A stretch of 64,000 nt of DNA. Source: Burhinus oedicnemus (Eukaryota > Chordata > Aves > Charadriiformes > Burhinidae). Position 1 is the stretch's first letter, and each line of letters opens with the position of its first letter. Position numbers and translations under genes: made by a program. The stretch lies in contig VFFE01006968.1 in assembly GCA_008921705.1 (NCBI GenBank), forward strand, positions 614,227 through 678,226, in the 5' to 3' direction. Shown one piece after another: positions 25,366-37,205 of this stretch. The notes under the pieces were generated by a model that worked only from the letters and a program-made list of their open reading frames with translations, had not been told where the DNA came from and did not search any database.

Positions 25366-28300
25366 CGGCAGCTGACCTTTGGGGAGGTCCTCTGAATCGG
25401 AGTGAAATTCACACAGTGTGTGTATTGCTATGTTTGATAGCAATGTTTCTAGAATATACTGTGTCTGTAGCATATATTATTGCAAAAAGTAGTCATACCA
25501 TTTGCCAAAGCAATTTTTCAAAGCTGGATTTGCTCAATGTTTTTTATAATTTATGGCATTATGGAGACTCTTAATTTAATTATTCAACAGTGTATTCTCT
25601 CTTTTGATGGATGTCATTGGTCATTAATCTTCTTGCTTCTTTTTCAATTAGCCTAGATAGATTTTTGCCCTTACTGGTTAACCCTTAACATGCACCCAGC
25701 AGAGAGGGTGCAGCCCTAATTTGACACATAGCATGACACAAGGATATGCATGTTGCACTCTGTCAGCAGTGCTACTGCTCACACACACAATTTACAATGA
25801 CTTATTGACCTAGGAATTTCTTTGTCAGCTTCTTAATTTTCCTTCTCTAAAAATGGGCTTAAAAACAGATCTAAAATTCTAATTATCTTTGTGTCATTCT
25901 ATCCTGAATTCAAACCAGGTAACAAAATGCCACTTCTCTTTTTTTATTAAATATACTTCTTCAAGAACTTCAAAACAGTGTAGTAGACTCCAGTCCTCTC
26001 TTAGTATGTATTCATGATTTCAAAGCAAACCTTCTCAAAGTAGAAATCCTGAAAGATCACTGTATATGTTTTGTTAAAGAAAAGTACTCTTTTAAACACC
26101 CTGGCATTTCTCCTGTGTAAAGACTTGAGGACTAGGAGCCTGTGTGGTGACTAAGTACCCAAAGAATGTCCTGATTGTTAAATTGCACTTATAAAACAAA
26201 ACTATTAATAACAGGTCAAGGCCTTAAAAGGATAGAGCAATTTACTGCTTATATAATAAGAATAAGTGTGACAAAAAGGTGTAGAAAGCTTTGGATAGAA
26301 AAATCGTTTGCAGATGGCAAAGCTGTGAGTATACAAATCATGGCAATGAGAACTGTTTCAGGAATACTCATTTCAAAGGCAAAATGCAGGCAAGAAGTAT
26401 AAAAGATTATGTAAAAAGACCACTAAAATGTTTTTCTGATTTTTTTTTCCAGGAATAGCAAAAGTTCCCTGAACACCATCTTACCTGACAGATGCTTCCT
26501 TACACTCACTGCCAAGAAAACACCTGTGGGAACCACAGAATATCACATTAATGCACTTTTCACTGAGTCCTTCCTCTTTGAATCTGCATTTTTGGTGTCT
26601 AACATCCCAAATGTGTGTCTCAGGGGCACACTTTGTGCCCCACACTGAGGGTTTGGCTGATGTGTGAGGGTGCGGTGGTAGCTGTGTGGGTGCTGCGGCA
26701 CTGGCACATGGCGATCGTGCAGATCCACAGTAAGGAAAGGGGGACATGTGGTACCCACTGTGATCAGGCCAACTCAGATCTCTTCACAAAGACATCTTCT
26801 CTTTCCCAGCAGTGGTGTTTTGCTGTCCCATCACCTTGTCCTGAAATTTAGATGGGGCAATGGTTGATACTTTCTTATATAGTCGGTCATGTCTAAATAC
26901 TAAAAGGTATTTTCTAAGTCTTCATTTCCTTCAGAGAAAACCTTTCCCTGGTTCACCTTCCCTTCGAGGAGCCCCTCCTCAAGCAGCCCAACATGGCTCT
27001 GTCAGCATCCCCCAGGAGATAAACCATGCAGCACAGCTCAAGAAAAGATTGACACAAACTACTGAAAGTGAATTCAGACTCTCCTTTTCAATCAGATAAG
27101 GTACCTATCTGTAGTGTCAGCTGGGCCAGACCTCAAACATGACATAACAGAGAAAATAACACTGTAATCTTGGAGGACAAATGGAGTGAATCTGGCTACC
27201 CTTTGTCTGTCCTCGTGCTGTCCTTCATCCTAGAAGAGGTGACATGAGACCTGCATGTTGAAAGCAAAGCCATGGCAGAGTGACTTCCAGATGGTGTATA
27301 AAGCTTGGGAGCTTTGAATTGTGACCTTCCAAATTCCCACATAGGAGAGAAGAAGCATGACCTGGATGTCCCAAAGCCTCAGAGAGCATGACCTCTGGGA
27401 GCATACAAAACTGACTGGCATTTAGAGAAACCTAGGAGTTTCTCTAAAATGTGCCAAACCTCAGCATTAACTCAAGGAATATGCAGATATTAAGATGATT
27501 TAAGGGAAAGATGCTTTCTCCATCCCATCAGATATTCTGGACTCGCAGCTGAGGCTTTTGTCTGCAGAATTCCAAATCAGGGCAGGCAGCCTCCATTTGG
27601 TGATTTATACCACTAAGGCAGCATAAGTGTGATTAATAAAAACACCTTATTTACCTTTAGTTGAAGCTGCTGAGCTGCTGTAAAGCACCTCTTTCACCAG
27701 ATGCAGCAATCATCCTAGATTTCTGATCTCTCTTCTCCAGTTTATGGGAAAATGTGGATTGTGGGCGACTTCTGTATAGTTGCTGTAAGTGTGGAGAGAA
27801 AAGACACACTTAACTTTCTTTCAAACTTTAACCCAGCTTTTCCCTTTGGAGTCCTCACTTCTTGTTCCATCTGGAAGCAATGTGAGGGCTACGTACTTAG
27901 GAGGTCATAAGGAACGTATTTCTCATAGGGCATAGCTTCTGGTACCACCCAGAAAGGAAATGTAATCACTGTCTTTAGGAAGTCTAATTAAACATGCTTC
28001 ATAATGACTACAGCATGAGAAGAAGCATCACAAGAACATGTGAATATTAAAAAAAAGGCTCGTTTAAGAGAGCTTGATAGTAGAGTATGAAATTGCTTGT
28101 TTAATAGTCTTGCTAGTATCTGCTCCTTTCTTTTCTGTCTTAAAAATATTTACCATTTGTTTTCCAAGGTCACTGTCCTTTAACGGTCCAATTTTTTCCT
28201 GTTTGCTTTTCTTCTGTTTACAAGCAGTTCCAATAAGAATGAATGTATATATAGTCATTTGATGCATCAGAAAAAAGTAGTGTTCCTTTGGTTCACTGCT

Positions 28301-28765
28301 CACTCTGTGAAAAAACTTGCCTCCCCTCCTACCAGGAACTGGCCAGGCTGTAACAGAAGCTCACCAGAACCTTTATTTATTTTATGCGTTTGTTCTTGGT
28401 GAAGCTAAGTAAACGTTATATCCCCATTGGTAAATGTTGTATTCCCATTGATGAGCAAAGCGTTAAAGAGCTGAATGTCTAGTTTGGATAAACACTCAAG
28501 TGTTCAGCATTTGTCCAATATTAAACTCCCAGAAAACAAAAAAAATGAAAAGAAGCATCTAAAGGGTGATACCTTCTGTCCTTCCTGCTAGTCATGGGCT
28601 TCACCAGTCACGCTGCCATAGAGCACATGCTCCTCTCCCTCTGGCCTTTTTACCTCTGCTAAGGGGAGGGCTTTGCATGATGGGGGGATCTGTTTAGCAC
28701 TCAGGGCTGGACTTAGACATGCTTGTTAGCAGCTCCAAAACCACACAGTGTTGAGTACCCCCTGC
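25366..28765. other. Gene-poor interval; one possible exon near 26.45 kb
   Basis: Mostly unique AT-leaning sequence. At 26441-26452 a long T tract ends in CCAG, and the frame starting at 26454 stays open for 64 codons to a TGA at 26646; this is reported as a finding. Perfect hairpins lie at 26623-26641 (8-bp arms) and 27421-27448 (11-bp arms). No recognisable protein family. Confidence 0.45.
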
Positions 28766-28814
28766 TGCCTTGCCTTGCCTTGCCTTGCTGTGCCTTGCCT
28801 TGCCTTGCCTTGCC
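28766..28814. repeat. (TGCCT)n pentanucleotide microsatellite
   Basis: Four TGCCT units, one variant TGCTG at 28786-28790, four more TGCCT units and a partial unit make about ten tandem units. The variant unit lies near the middle of the array. A minus-strand frame across it reads as a Gly-Lys-Ala-Arg-Gln repeat and is not a gene. Confidence 0.95.
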
Positions 28815-30049
28815 AAGGTTTGCAAGGAAAGAGCAGGGAGCTTGGCAGAAGACAGGTCTAGTGACATCTAATGCTGCTAATGGGTAGACTGCAGAGGAGA
28901 AACTCCTGGAAGCTCCTATTTGTCCTGATTTCACATTTTTTCTCTTAAATCATTCTCTCTGTCTTACAGCTCTCCAGGTAAAAGTCTATTTACTCCTCTG
29001 ATTCTGCACCATGGGACCCTGACGCGTGTGCTGAAGCTCAGCTTCACCAAAAAAGGCATGTGTGATGCCTTTTCTCCTGCCTCCACACAGGGAGTCAGCT
29101 GTGGGAATGGGTCTCACTCATAAAATACCTGAGAGAGAAGATGTGTTTTGAGCTAGATCAGCTCCAGAGCAGGCAGAGGGGAAGAGGTGGAAACAACTGG
29201 CTTCCTGTAGACCACTAGACAACATCACTCACTTCTTTTGATAACGGCTCACATTAAAATAATTGAGAAACTGCAGCCACATTTTGATCAGACTGTGTGT
29301 AGTGTAGGGGATGGGTCTACAACTGAAATCATGCATATGACCCCTTCTGTGCTGCATATTCAAAGAAAAAAATATCTGATCATTGGCTACTTTTCTTCCA
29401 CAATGGCTGTTTTTATAGATGCTATTTCTTTTTATAGCTGAATCACTCTTTTTCAAACTTCGCTTCTTTGCACACATGAAATGTTTTTGATCAGATTATA
29501 TTTATGATGAAGGCAAATGCTAATTTAGTATCTGTCACAAGATCTTGCAAGATTTCCCATGAGGTCTCATGATTGTGTATCAGCATGTAATTAAATAAGA
29601 GGGCCAAGTCAGTCTCTGGTGTAAGTCCTGGGAAGGCAGTAATATTACATCAAGGAAGTGTTTTATCCTACTGCAGTCAAATCTAGCTTGCCTGACATCT
29701 TATTTTAAATTTCTTTGGCTTGCTTCTTTTTTTTTTTTTTCTTTTTCCCACCAGTTCTCATTCATTTGTACTTCAATTCCACCTTTCATTTTTCTTTTTG
29801 CCATTTTCAATCGTCCATGTGAAAGTGTGTCACTTGTCACAGATTCCTTTGATATGCAGTTTGGTTTCACTTTGTTTTATTCATGTACTGGTTATCTGCT
29901 TATTTATAATTTAATCCCCAACCAGATTGATGCCTACTGCTCTCTGATTTGAACAGCAAGAGGCTTGCAATAGTATAACACATAGTGTTGTGAAAATACC
30001 TAGAGCCTTAGGTAGACTTCATTCCTTTTCATATGTTTCCTTGAACTGT
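28815..30049. other. Unique sequence, nothing recognised
   Basis: No gene or repeat family is recognised. A T-rich tract at 29724-29752 ends in CCACCAG and resembles a 3' splice acceptor, but nothing after it looks coding. Confidence 0.5.
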
Positions 30050-30660
30050 TCCACACATGCTGTATATTCATTCACAAAGAGAGGTTTCTATTTTCAGCCA
30101 CTCTCTGTCATGGCTGTCCACCCCATTAAGCTACACACTGGCCTTGCTGAGCCCATCACACACATTCAGGTGTTGCACATCACCTCTGGCATCCTCTCCA
30201 TCAATGTCCCTGGCTGCTGTGAACTGCTCCTTGGCAGCTGGACACAGACACCTGCAGAACGCCATGCTGCCAGTCTCTGCAGCTTGAGACCAGCCTTTTG
30301 TCTGCCCGGAGGGTACATCTGCAGGGCCCAATGCAGCACTGTGCAGAGATACCTGCACCGCAAGCCAGCTGCAGGCAGTACAAGTACATTATGGATGAGC
30401 CTCTGCCCAGGCTGACCAGCTCTGCAGACAGGTGGGGTGCTAGAGCCAAGGCAAAGGTGCTGCTAAAATGGCAGCATTCCTTCAAGAGCTTCTGCAAGAA
30501 GGCTCAAGGCTTGTTCAGGTTTCTCTGTAGGTTGACGCGTCATGCTGTGTGAACAGGCGTAATGTGCTGGAGCGATTCCTTCTTCTGCTGGAGTACACTG
30601 GTATGTCATGAGTAGGTTTCTGCCCACGCTGGAGCTCTAAGGACAGCCACAGGAAGAGGG
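30050..30660. other. GC-rich block of unknown origin
   Basis: This block is clearly richer in G+C than its surroundings and carries overlapping open frames on both strands (up to 141 codons plus, 98 codons minus). The edges are sharp enough to suggest an inserted element or an old gene fragment, but I recognise no domain. Its wording ('agctgccaaggagcagttca' type on the minus strand) feels repeat-like to me, without a family I can name. Searching it against a bird repeat library is the decisive test. Confidence 0.35.
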
Positions 30661-32310
30661 CGTTCAGCTGACATGTAGTGTGGCCACAGATTTCTAGAGT
30701 GACTATAGCTACAGCGCAAGAGGTGGGGGAAGATGGGGGAAAAGGCGCTTTCTATGGTTCTTTCCATTGAAAATTTTCAGCCAGAAGCATTAAGGATTGG
30801 GAGAGTGAGTATGGTCTTGAAAATCAAAGTTCCAGATCTGCTGAAGAAAGACATCATCTGTGTGGTCAAACCACAGTTTTCTATTTAAAAATATGCCAGT
30901 GGATGCAGTTTCCTCTCACCAAATCATTAAGCCTGTCTTGTGCTTCAGTCCTCTCTATGGAAAATGGCGAGATTTCTCTACCCCACAGGAAGGAGCTATA
31001 GCCACAGTCTCAAAACACATTTCACACCCCTAAGCCCCTGGGAGTCCTCCTGGCTCCTCTCCACCCCTGGAGTCTTCTCCACACTGGCAGTCCCCGTGGG
31101 GACCCTCCTGCCCCCTCCTCCCTCCATCTGCCCCCAAACCCACCACACTGTCCTCCAGCTCTCTACCTTACTGACCTCTCTTCTTTCCCGTTTCACTTCC
31201 CTGCCTCCACAAAGCCAAATTTTGCTCATCCCACCCTTAGTAATCTTGGTTGCTTCGTACAATCCCACCTTTGTCCAGAGCCGGTGTCTATATGCTTTCC
31301 TTTTACACTAGATTTGCTCTAATACAAACTTCACTACAACATGTCCAGTTGCTGACTGCCAAAGTCAGTTCCTATAGCACAGACCTTTCCAACCAGTAGT
31401 CTGGCTGTCCTCCAGGCTGTCTGCCGGACAGATATTCGAGGAAGAAGCCGAGGGAAGGAAGGCCTGGCACAGGATCCAGATTTTTCTTCTTTAAATAAAG
31501 ATGCAGAGAGCAGCAGTAATAAGTCTGGGGTTCGGGATCCCCACAGGCATTGTTAATGGGAAGAGAACTGGAGCATCTATTGAAAAGTTTGGGAGGACTG
31601 TTAGAGAAATTAAGAGCAAGGCAGTGATTTGCATGGTGTATTTATTTTCTAAAATGGAAATTAAGGTTCTAATTGAGCATTTTATGTAATTAAAATCTTT
31701 TACGTGGAAAAATGAAGTCTCTGCTACAGAGGTAATAGGAAGTACAAAAATACTTTGAACGTGCTAAAGATAGTGCAGATAATTAAATGTTCTCCATGCT
31801 TCAGTTCTCTCTCCAACCAGATCAGGTAATTAATGTTTGCTTGTGCCAGATGCTGGATTACTCCCGGATCCTGCTGTGCACAATATGATTCTCCCACAAA
31901 TTCCCATTTGTGTCGAGGTGAGTTGAGATAACCTCACTGCTGTTACAAGTCTCTGTACTTTTTACTCAGTAAGACATATCCCTCAGAGAGGTTCAGAGTC
32001 CCACTGTGCTGGGTGCCACGCAAATGAAGAGCAAGTACCAGCCTGAGAGCATTTCTCAGCAGAGCGCTTTGTAGCCTTTTGGATATTTGGGGAGCGGGGG
32101 TGAGAAAAGGGGTGTACAGAGCCCTATCCTAGTGCTGGCGATTGTGCCTAGTGTGAAACAAGTGTGTCTTACTTCCAGACAACATGGGAAGCAGAAAAAG
32201 ATGCCTTTGCAGTGGGATATTTTTCCTGGTGAGAAAACACTGTGAGATGAGAGAGAACAGGAGAACCTCAGCAGGAGTTTCCAGATGGACCACTTGGTGG
32301 ATAAGGCTGG
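30661..32310. other. Unique sequence with a C/T-rich block, no gene recognised
   Basis: The stretch 31020-31215 is strongly pyrimidine-rich on the plus strand and C-rich in particular. It produces a 123-codon Pro/Ser/Leu-rich frame (30940-31311) that I attribute to composition. No other feature is recognised. Confidence 0.5.
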
Positions 32311-33002
32311 ATGTTGGTGGATGAGAAGCTCAACATGAGCTGGCAATGTGCGCTCACAGCCCAGAAGGCCAACCGTATCCTGGGCTGCATCAAAAGAAGC
32401 GTGGCCAGCAGGTTGAGGAAAGTGACTCTGCCCCTCTACTCTGCTGTGCTGAGACCCCACCTGCAGTACTGCATCCAGCTCTGGAGCCCTCAGCACAGGA
32501 AAGACATGGACCTGGTGGAGTGGGTCCAGAAGAGGGCCACAAAAATGATCCGAGGGCTGGAGCACCTCTCCTATGAAGACAGGCTGAGAGAGTTGGGGTT
32601 GTTGAGCCTGGAGAAGAGAAGGCTCTGGGGAGACCTTATAGCAGCTTTCCAGTACTTATAGGGGGCCTACAGGAAAGATGGGGATGGTCTCTTTATCAGG
32701 GAGTGTAGTGATAGGATGAGGGGTAATGGTTTTAAAATGAAAGAGGGTATATTTAAATTAGGTATCAGGAAGAAATTATTTACTGTGAGGGTGGTGAGGC
32801 ACTGGAACAAGTTGCCCAGAGAAGTTGTGGATGCCCCATCCCTCGAAGTGTTGCCCCATTCCTGGAAGTGTTCAAGGCCAGGTTGGATGGAGCTTTGAGC
32901 AACCAGGTCTAGTGGAAGGTGTCCCTGCCCATGGCAGGGGGGCTGGAACTAGATGATCTTTAAGGTCCCTTCCAACCTAAGCCATTCTATGATTCTATGA
33001 TA
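32311..33002 (+). mobile_element. CR1 LINE, 5'-truncated copy
   Basis: The frame at 32311-32658 encodes the post-catalytic part of the CR1 reverse transcriptase protein. Visible blocks are [46 protein letters not shown] and [19 protein letters not shown] stop at 32659 interrupts what should continue, and the C-terminal region reappears in the frame at 32716-32898 (around RKKLFTVRVVRHWNKLPREVV). The 3' end is an intact CR1 tail with CATTCTATGATTCTATGAT at 32982-33000. It is the same subfamily as the 12.8-kb copy by wording. A 20-bp tandem duplication (32833-32852 and 32853-32872, 18 of 20 identical) lies just before the 3' end. Antisense open frames are shadows. Confidence 0.96.
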
Positions 33003-33504
33003 TTGTTTCCATTTTGTCCAGCAATTTTGGTTTTCTTTAGAATCAAACCTAAGCATGTCTACTTCATTTTAATGGCAGATTTCCATGCATTTCCACACAT
33101 TTCCAGCGTGATCCCAAAATAACTGCTTACTGGAAGCTCCTGGTTTCCTGTCTCTGTGTGGGTTCTCTGGAGGCAGGAGGGACTCGCACTTGTGTAAGAC
33201 ACAAAAGCTTGCCTGTTGATGGGAGCATTTTAATCTGGGATGTAAAAATTCTCTCTTTTCTTCCCCCTATGTTTCTTGAGCTCATAGCAAATCAGCTACT
33301 ATCAGCCAAGCAAAAAAGTGAAAAAAATCTCTTTGAGAAGCAATGTTCACTGCCCCCACCTTTAGGATATACAGCTTCAGTTATTTTTGTTCCTTGTGTG
33401 CTTAAACATCCCTGTGTAATTTCCATTTCTTTACACTATGCCTTTCTTTATTTCACATATACAAATGCGCATGACCATTGCAGAGGCAATAGGACAAACG
33501 AGGC
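33003..33504. other. Unique sequence, nothing recognised
   Basis: This is ordinary AT-leaning sequence. A 136-codon plus-strand frame (33158-33568) has no recognisable motif. Confidence 0.5.
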
Positions 33505-33575
33505 GGTCCTTACTCCATCAGAATCTCCATTGATTTCAATAAGCAATTCGATTAAGCGGAGGCTATAGGATTTGA
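33505..33575. repeat. Possible ancient amniote repeat, related to the 25.3-kb copy
   Basis: The run 'atctccattgatttcaataa', then 'ttcgattaagcggagg' and 'ataggatttgag', has the same layout as an old sequence common in reptile and bird DNA. The assignment is from memory of wording only. Confidence 0.3.
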
Positions 33576-34694
33576 GTCAGCCAATTTCACCGAGATTAAG
33601 GGGAAAACATGCCTGAAACTGATTGATATGGAAGCAGCAAGCCCATGTCCACTGGGCACTCACAGCCTGTAGGCATCATGCATGCTCTATCAACACTAAT
33701 ATAAATTCGATAAGAGTACATGGTCCAGAAGCAGATTTGGCTTTGATAGATCTTTAAAAGCTGCACAAGGAAGTTCTGCCTCTAAAAGCACCGCAATCTT
33801 TCTTGTCAGCAGGATGCAGGCTCAGCCAGGTAATCGATACCATGCTCTCGCCCAGCTCACTGTTGGGTTAGGATACCTCTAAATAGGCAGCCCTTTTGTG
33901 ACAATTCTTCCCTTTTATCAGCAGACAAACTCACACTGCTGTTGTCAATAGCACTATCACAAATTTGAATGATGTAGGGGGAAGACAGGACCTATGAAGG
34001 TGAGACACCTCCTGAATTAGTTTGATCCCATTTTGTTGAAGACATCATGCCACCTAATCCTTTTCATAAATGTATCAAAATCTATCTTATAATATAGAGC
34101 ATGGAACAGCTCTGCGCAGCTGCCTTCCTCTTTAAAAGCTGATTCAAAGGAGAAATCCTAATATGATTCTAACACATAATCTTCCTTTGAAGCCTATGGA
34201 GCCAACCACCTCTTTACAGTCAGCACTTCCATGTTCTTGCTTTAATTTCTGCTGTAAACAGGGTGCAGAAGCTTTGGTGATTGCCGATACGCATTCCTCG
34301 TGCACAGGGTCTCTGTGGAACACACCTCACACAGCCTGTCTAACCTCCCAGCTGGAGACAAGCCCAAGCCACGGGCTGCTACGCTGTGGAGCTCAGGACC
34401 ATCTTCCCTGTAAATCTTCTCCCTCACCCTCGCACTCATTGGCCAACGAGTGAGCAATGCAACTGCTCATTTTAAAACAAGCCCATAGACAAGCAGCTGA
34501 GCGAAACGGTCATCCTCGGTTCATGTTGTAAAGGCTTTATGGAAAGGGAGAGAAAGATTTCAATGAAAAATCCTCTCCATTGGAAAAGGCAGTTCTTATC
34601 TGCACTCCAGCAATTTCCAGCAAAATTTACAGTTTCTTTTATGTAGCAAATCCTCTGTAAAAATGATTATATACACAAACATTGAAAATTTCCA
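33576..34694. other. Unique sequence, nothing recognised
   Basis: No gene, RNA or repeat is recognised. Open frames are under 100 codons. Confidence 0.5.
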
Positions 34695-34905
34695 GGTCCC
34701 AGAACACATAATAATATTTGCCACTTATAAAGCCTTTTTCATCTTCAAAGCACTCCGCAAGGACCAGCTAATGAATCCTCAAGTTATTCCTTTGAGGTTA
34801 AGTGATGTGCTCAAGGTCAAAACTTGAATCAGTCTCAGAGCCAGGATTAGATATGAGCAGATTTTTGCCTTTGCGTTCCCTTCTTAACCCATGACCTTCA
34901 TCCAA
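34695..34905 (+). repeat. MIR-like SINE
   Basis: The order of blocks fits an ancient amniote MIR-type SINE: 'caaagcactccgcaaggacc' (34746-34765), 'tttgaggttaagtgatgtgc' (34791-34810), 'tcaaggtcaaaac' and 'cagagccaggattagatatg'. The copy is diverged, but the spacing of the blocks is kept. Confidence 0.7.
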
Positions 34906-36884
34906 GCAATCACTTGCTGTACTTTAACATAAATTCAGATATAGAAGCATAACAAATTCTTTAAGGGAAAAAAAAAAGTTGGATGTTTCAGAAGTCATTT
35001 CTCACCTTTCCTCCAAATTATAACTACCCTCTGTGCTTTAAAAATAGCAGCCCGCTGTGTTTTGCAGTTTGGCAGGAATGCTTGCCCACCTGCTTTGCAA
35101 AATGAGTCGCTTTGTTTCTCAACAGCCTCTGCCTCCTTCTTCAGTCAAGCCATCCCCAGGCTTACTTCCAGATGACGACCCAGTCACCTTCCTAGCCAGG
35201 TGTCAGCCCTATTCCAACATTACCCCCTGCCCTGTTTTCCCCAGCATTAAGTGTGTTCATTTGCCCCCTGAACTATATGTAAAGAAGAAAGTCTTATCAC
35301 GGAGACCCAAGCGTGATATAATTATATCACTGAGCACGTTTTGTTTGGGTCACGCAGAAAATCAGTGCAGTGTGCTTATCAGTACAAATTTAACAGGATA
35401 CTTTCTTATCAAGTACAAATCTTGCCAAGGTGGATTTTTTTTTTAGCATTAAAGCAAGGAGGGTGTAAATCAGTGTAAACCTTAGGTACTCTCTCAGCAC
35501 CTGGGATTCATTGCAAAATAGCTCCAGCTGCACACTGATCTTTGAGAATGTGTGGTTGCAGAGACCACACAGTGCAATTTGAGCTACAAAAAGTCCTTGG
35601 GAAGTCCCAACCTGGCATGACTGGGGTGCTGCCTCCTTGGGGCTGCCCAGCTGGAGGGTGTCCCTGGGCCCCCCCGTCCTGCTGGAGCAGCCCTGCAGAG
35701 CTGCGCATACCCCTCCTGCCTTCCTCCATCTGCCTCCAGCTCCGCTTCAGATGCACAGTGCCTGCAAACCAAGCACCCATAGCAAAATCTATCCCAACAG
35801 CTCAGCGGTGCGTGACAGCCTAAATGAAAAAGAAGATGGTTTTTCATTGTAGCTGGTTTGGAGTCACTCTGATAACATGTGATTATAATTTAGGTGGGTG
35901 GGAGCAGGGGAGAGGGAAGGGGACTTCTTGCAGACAGCTTGAAATGTCCTAAAAGTTTCTGAAATTGAGCCTGCAGTCTCTCTTTGGCTCTTGTAAATGT
36001 TACTCAGAGCCCAGCATGTATTTATGATCTGAGGCTTACATTGCCCAGTTGACTCATGTCTTCCATAGTGAAGAACCACAGCTACCTCGCAGTCTTCCCA
36101 TGGTGCCCTCCTCTGGCAGCTTCTAGCTGCTCAACAGATAATGAACTGAGTATTTTCGAAGACCTATAAGCCCAATAAAAGTCTTTTATCAGCCATGGTA
36201 GAAGTGTCCCAGAATAATAATAGGAATTTTGTGACTATCACTGCTATTCAGTAACAATAAAAAGACTGTGTGATACAAAAGACAGCAAGAATCCTAGGAA
36301 AGAGCAACCCAGTCTTGCCCACCTAGTAGGATGTACTCGTGCAACGTCTCACTTTTTCTCTGATTCAGTGAGTCTGAAATGTCCTTCTGCATAATCAGCC
36401 TCCTTCAAGAAAGGGGATTCACCCTTTCCTGGCACATGCAGCGTTCAGATTTCAGTCCCACCCAGCAGAAAAGCATCAGGGTCCCCCACATCCCATGATA
36501 TTATTATTAAAACACTATATCAAAGATGGCACAGCCTAGCACTGCCTCTCTCATAATTTTAAAGTTAAGTGGCAGCTGCTGCTCTGTTTTGTGTGCAACC
36601 TGGTCCCCTGCCTTGCATTAGGCGTGCTTCAAAAATCAGGCCCCTGGCTCAAATTTGGTCAGGGGTGGGAGGCAGCACCGTGCTGCTGGGACCGACACAG
36701 CCCCGGAGGACACGGAGACCCTGTCCCAGGTCTCATCACAATTGGCACTATGCAACCCAGGTGCTTCCAGCATCTGCGTTAGTCAGTTGGGATTTTTTGG
36801 ATGTATTTCTGGATTTAAGTAGTTAAAGTCCTCCTTTAGACACCAAGTCCTTTACTGGATCTAACCCAAAGCATGTAAGTAGGA
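34906..36884. other. Unique sequence, no gene recognised
   Basis: A GC-richer patch lies at 35590-35760, with overlapping frames on both strands that show no domain. Otherwise AT-leaning unique sequence. Confidence 0.5.
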
Positions 36885-37205
36885 AAAATGTGAAGTTTCT
36901 GCTCTCTCCATAAAGATGTCTAGCTGTCTTTTAAATTCATTCCTGTTCTTTGCTTCAATAGCTTCACCTAGCAATAATTTATTCCACATGCTTATTACTT
37001 TTTGATTGAAATAGCTGTGTCTGAATTCCCCTTTCACTCTTAATTTCCTAGTTTTTAGCCTGAGTCTCTTGTTTTTCCAGACTTCTCATCAGACTGAAGA
37101 GTTTATCTCATTCCAGTTGATCAAACCTTTTTACAACTTTAATATTTCTTCAGGTCTTCTTTTCTCTGATTTTTCTGACAAGAATAAATGCTTCCCTTTT
37201 TAACA
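36885..37205 (-). mobile_element. Very old CR1-like LINE fragment
   Basis: Read on the plus strand, the segment follows the complement of the 3' part of old CR1 elements. It has 'ataatttattccacatgctt' (a 'tgagttccacagg' counterpart), 'ttaatttcctagtttttagc', 'tgagtctcttg' and 'ttctttaatatttc'-like wording, then 'gtcttcttttctctga' (a 'cgtctcttttccaagctga' counterpart). The block order is right but identity is low, so the element sense is the minus strand and the copy is much older than the four plus-strand CR1 copies. Confidence 0.5.

Noticed and set aside
28967..28981. Micro-exon between CTTACAG and GTAAAA
   Set aside because: The spacing of 8 nt between acceptor and donor is possible for a micro-exon, but nothing else supports it.
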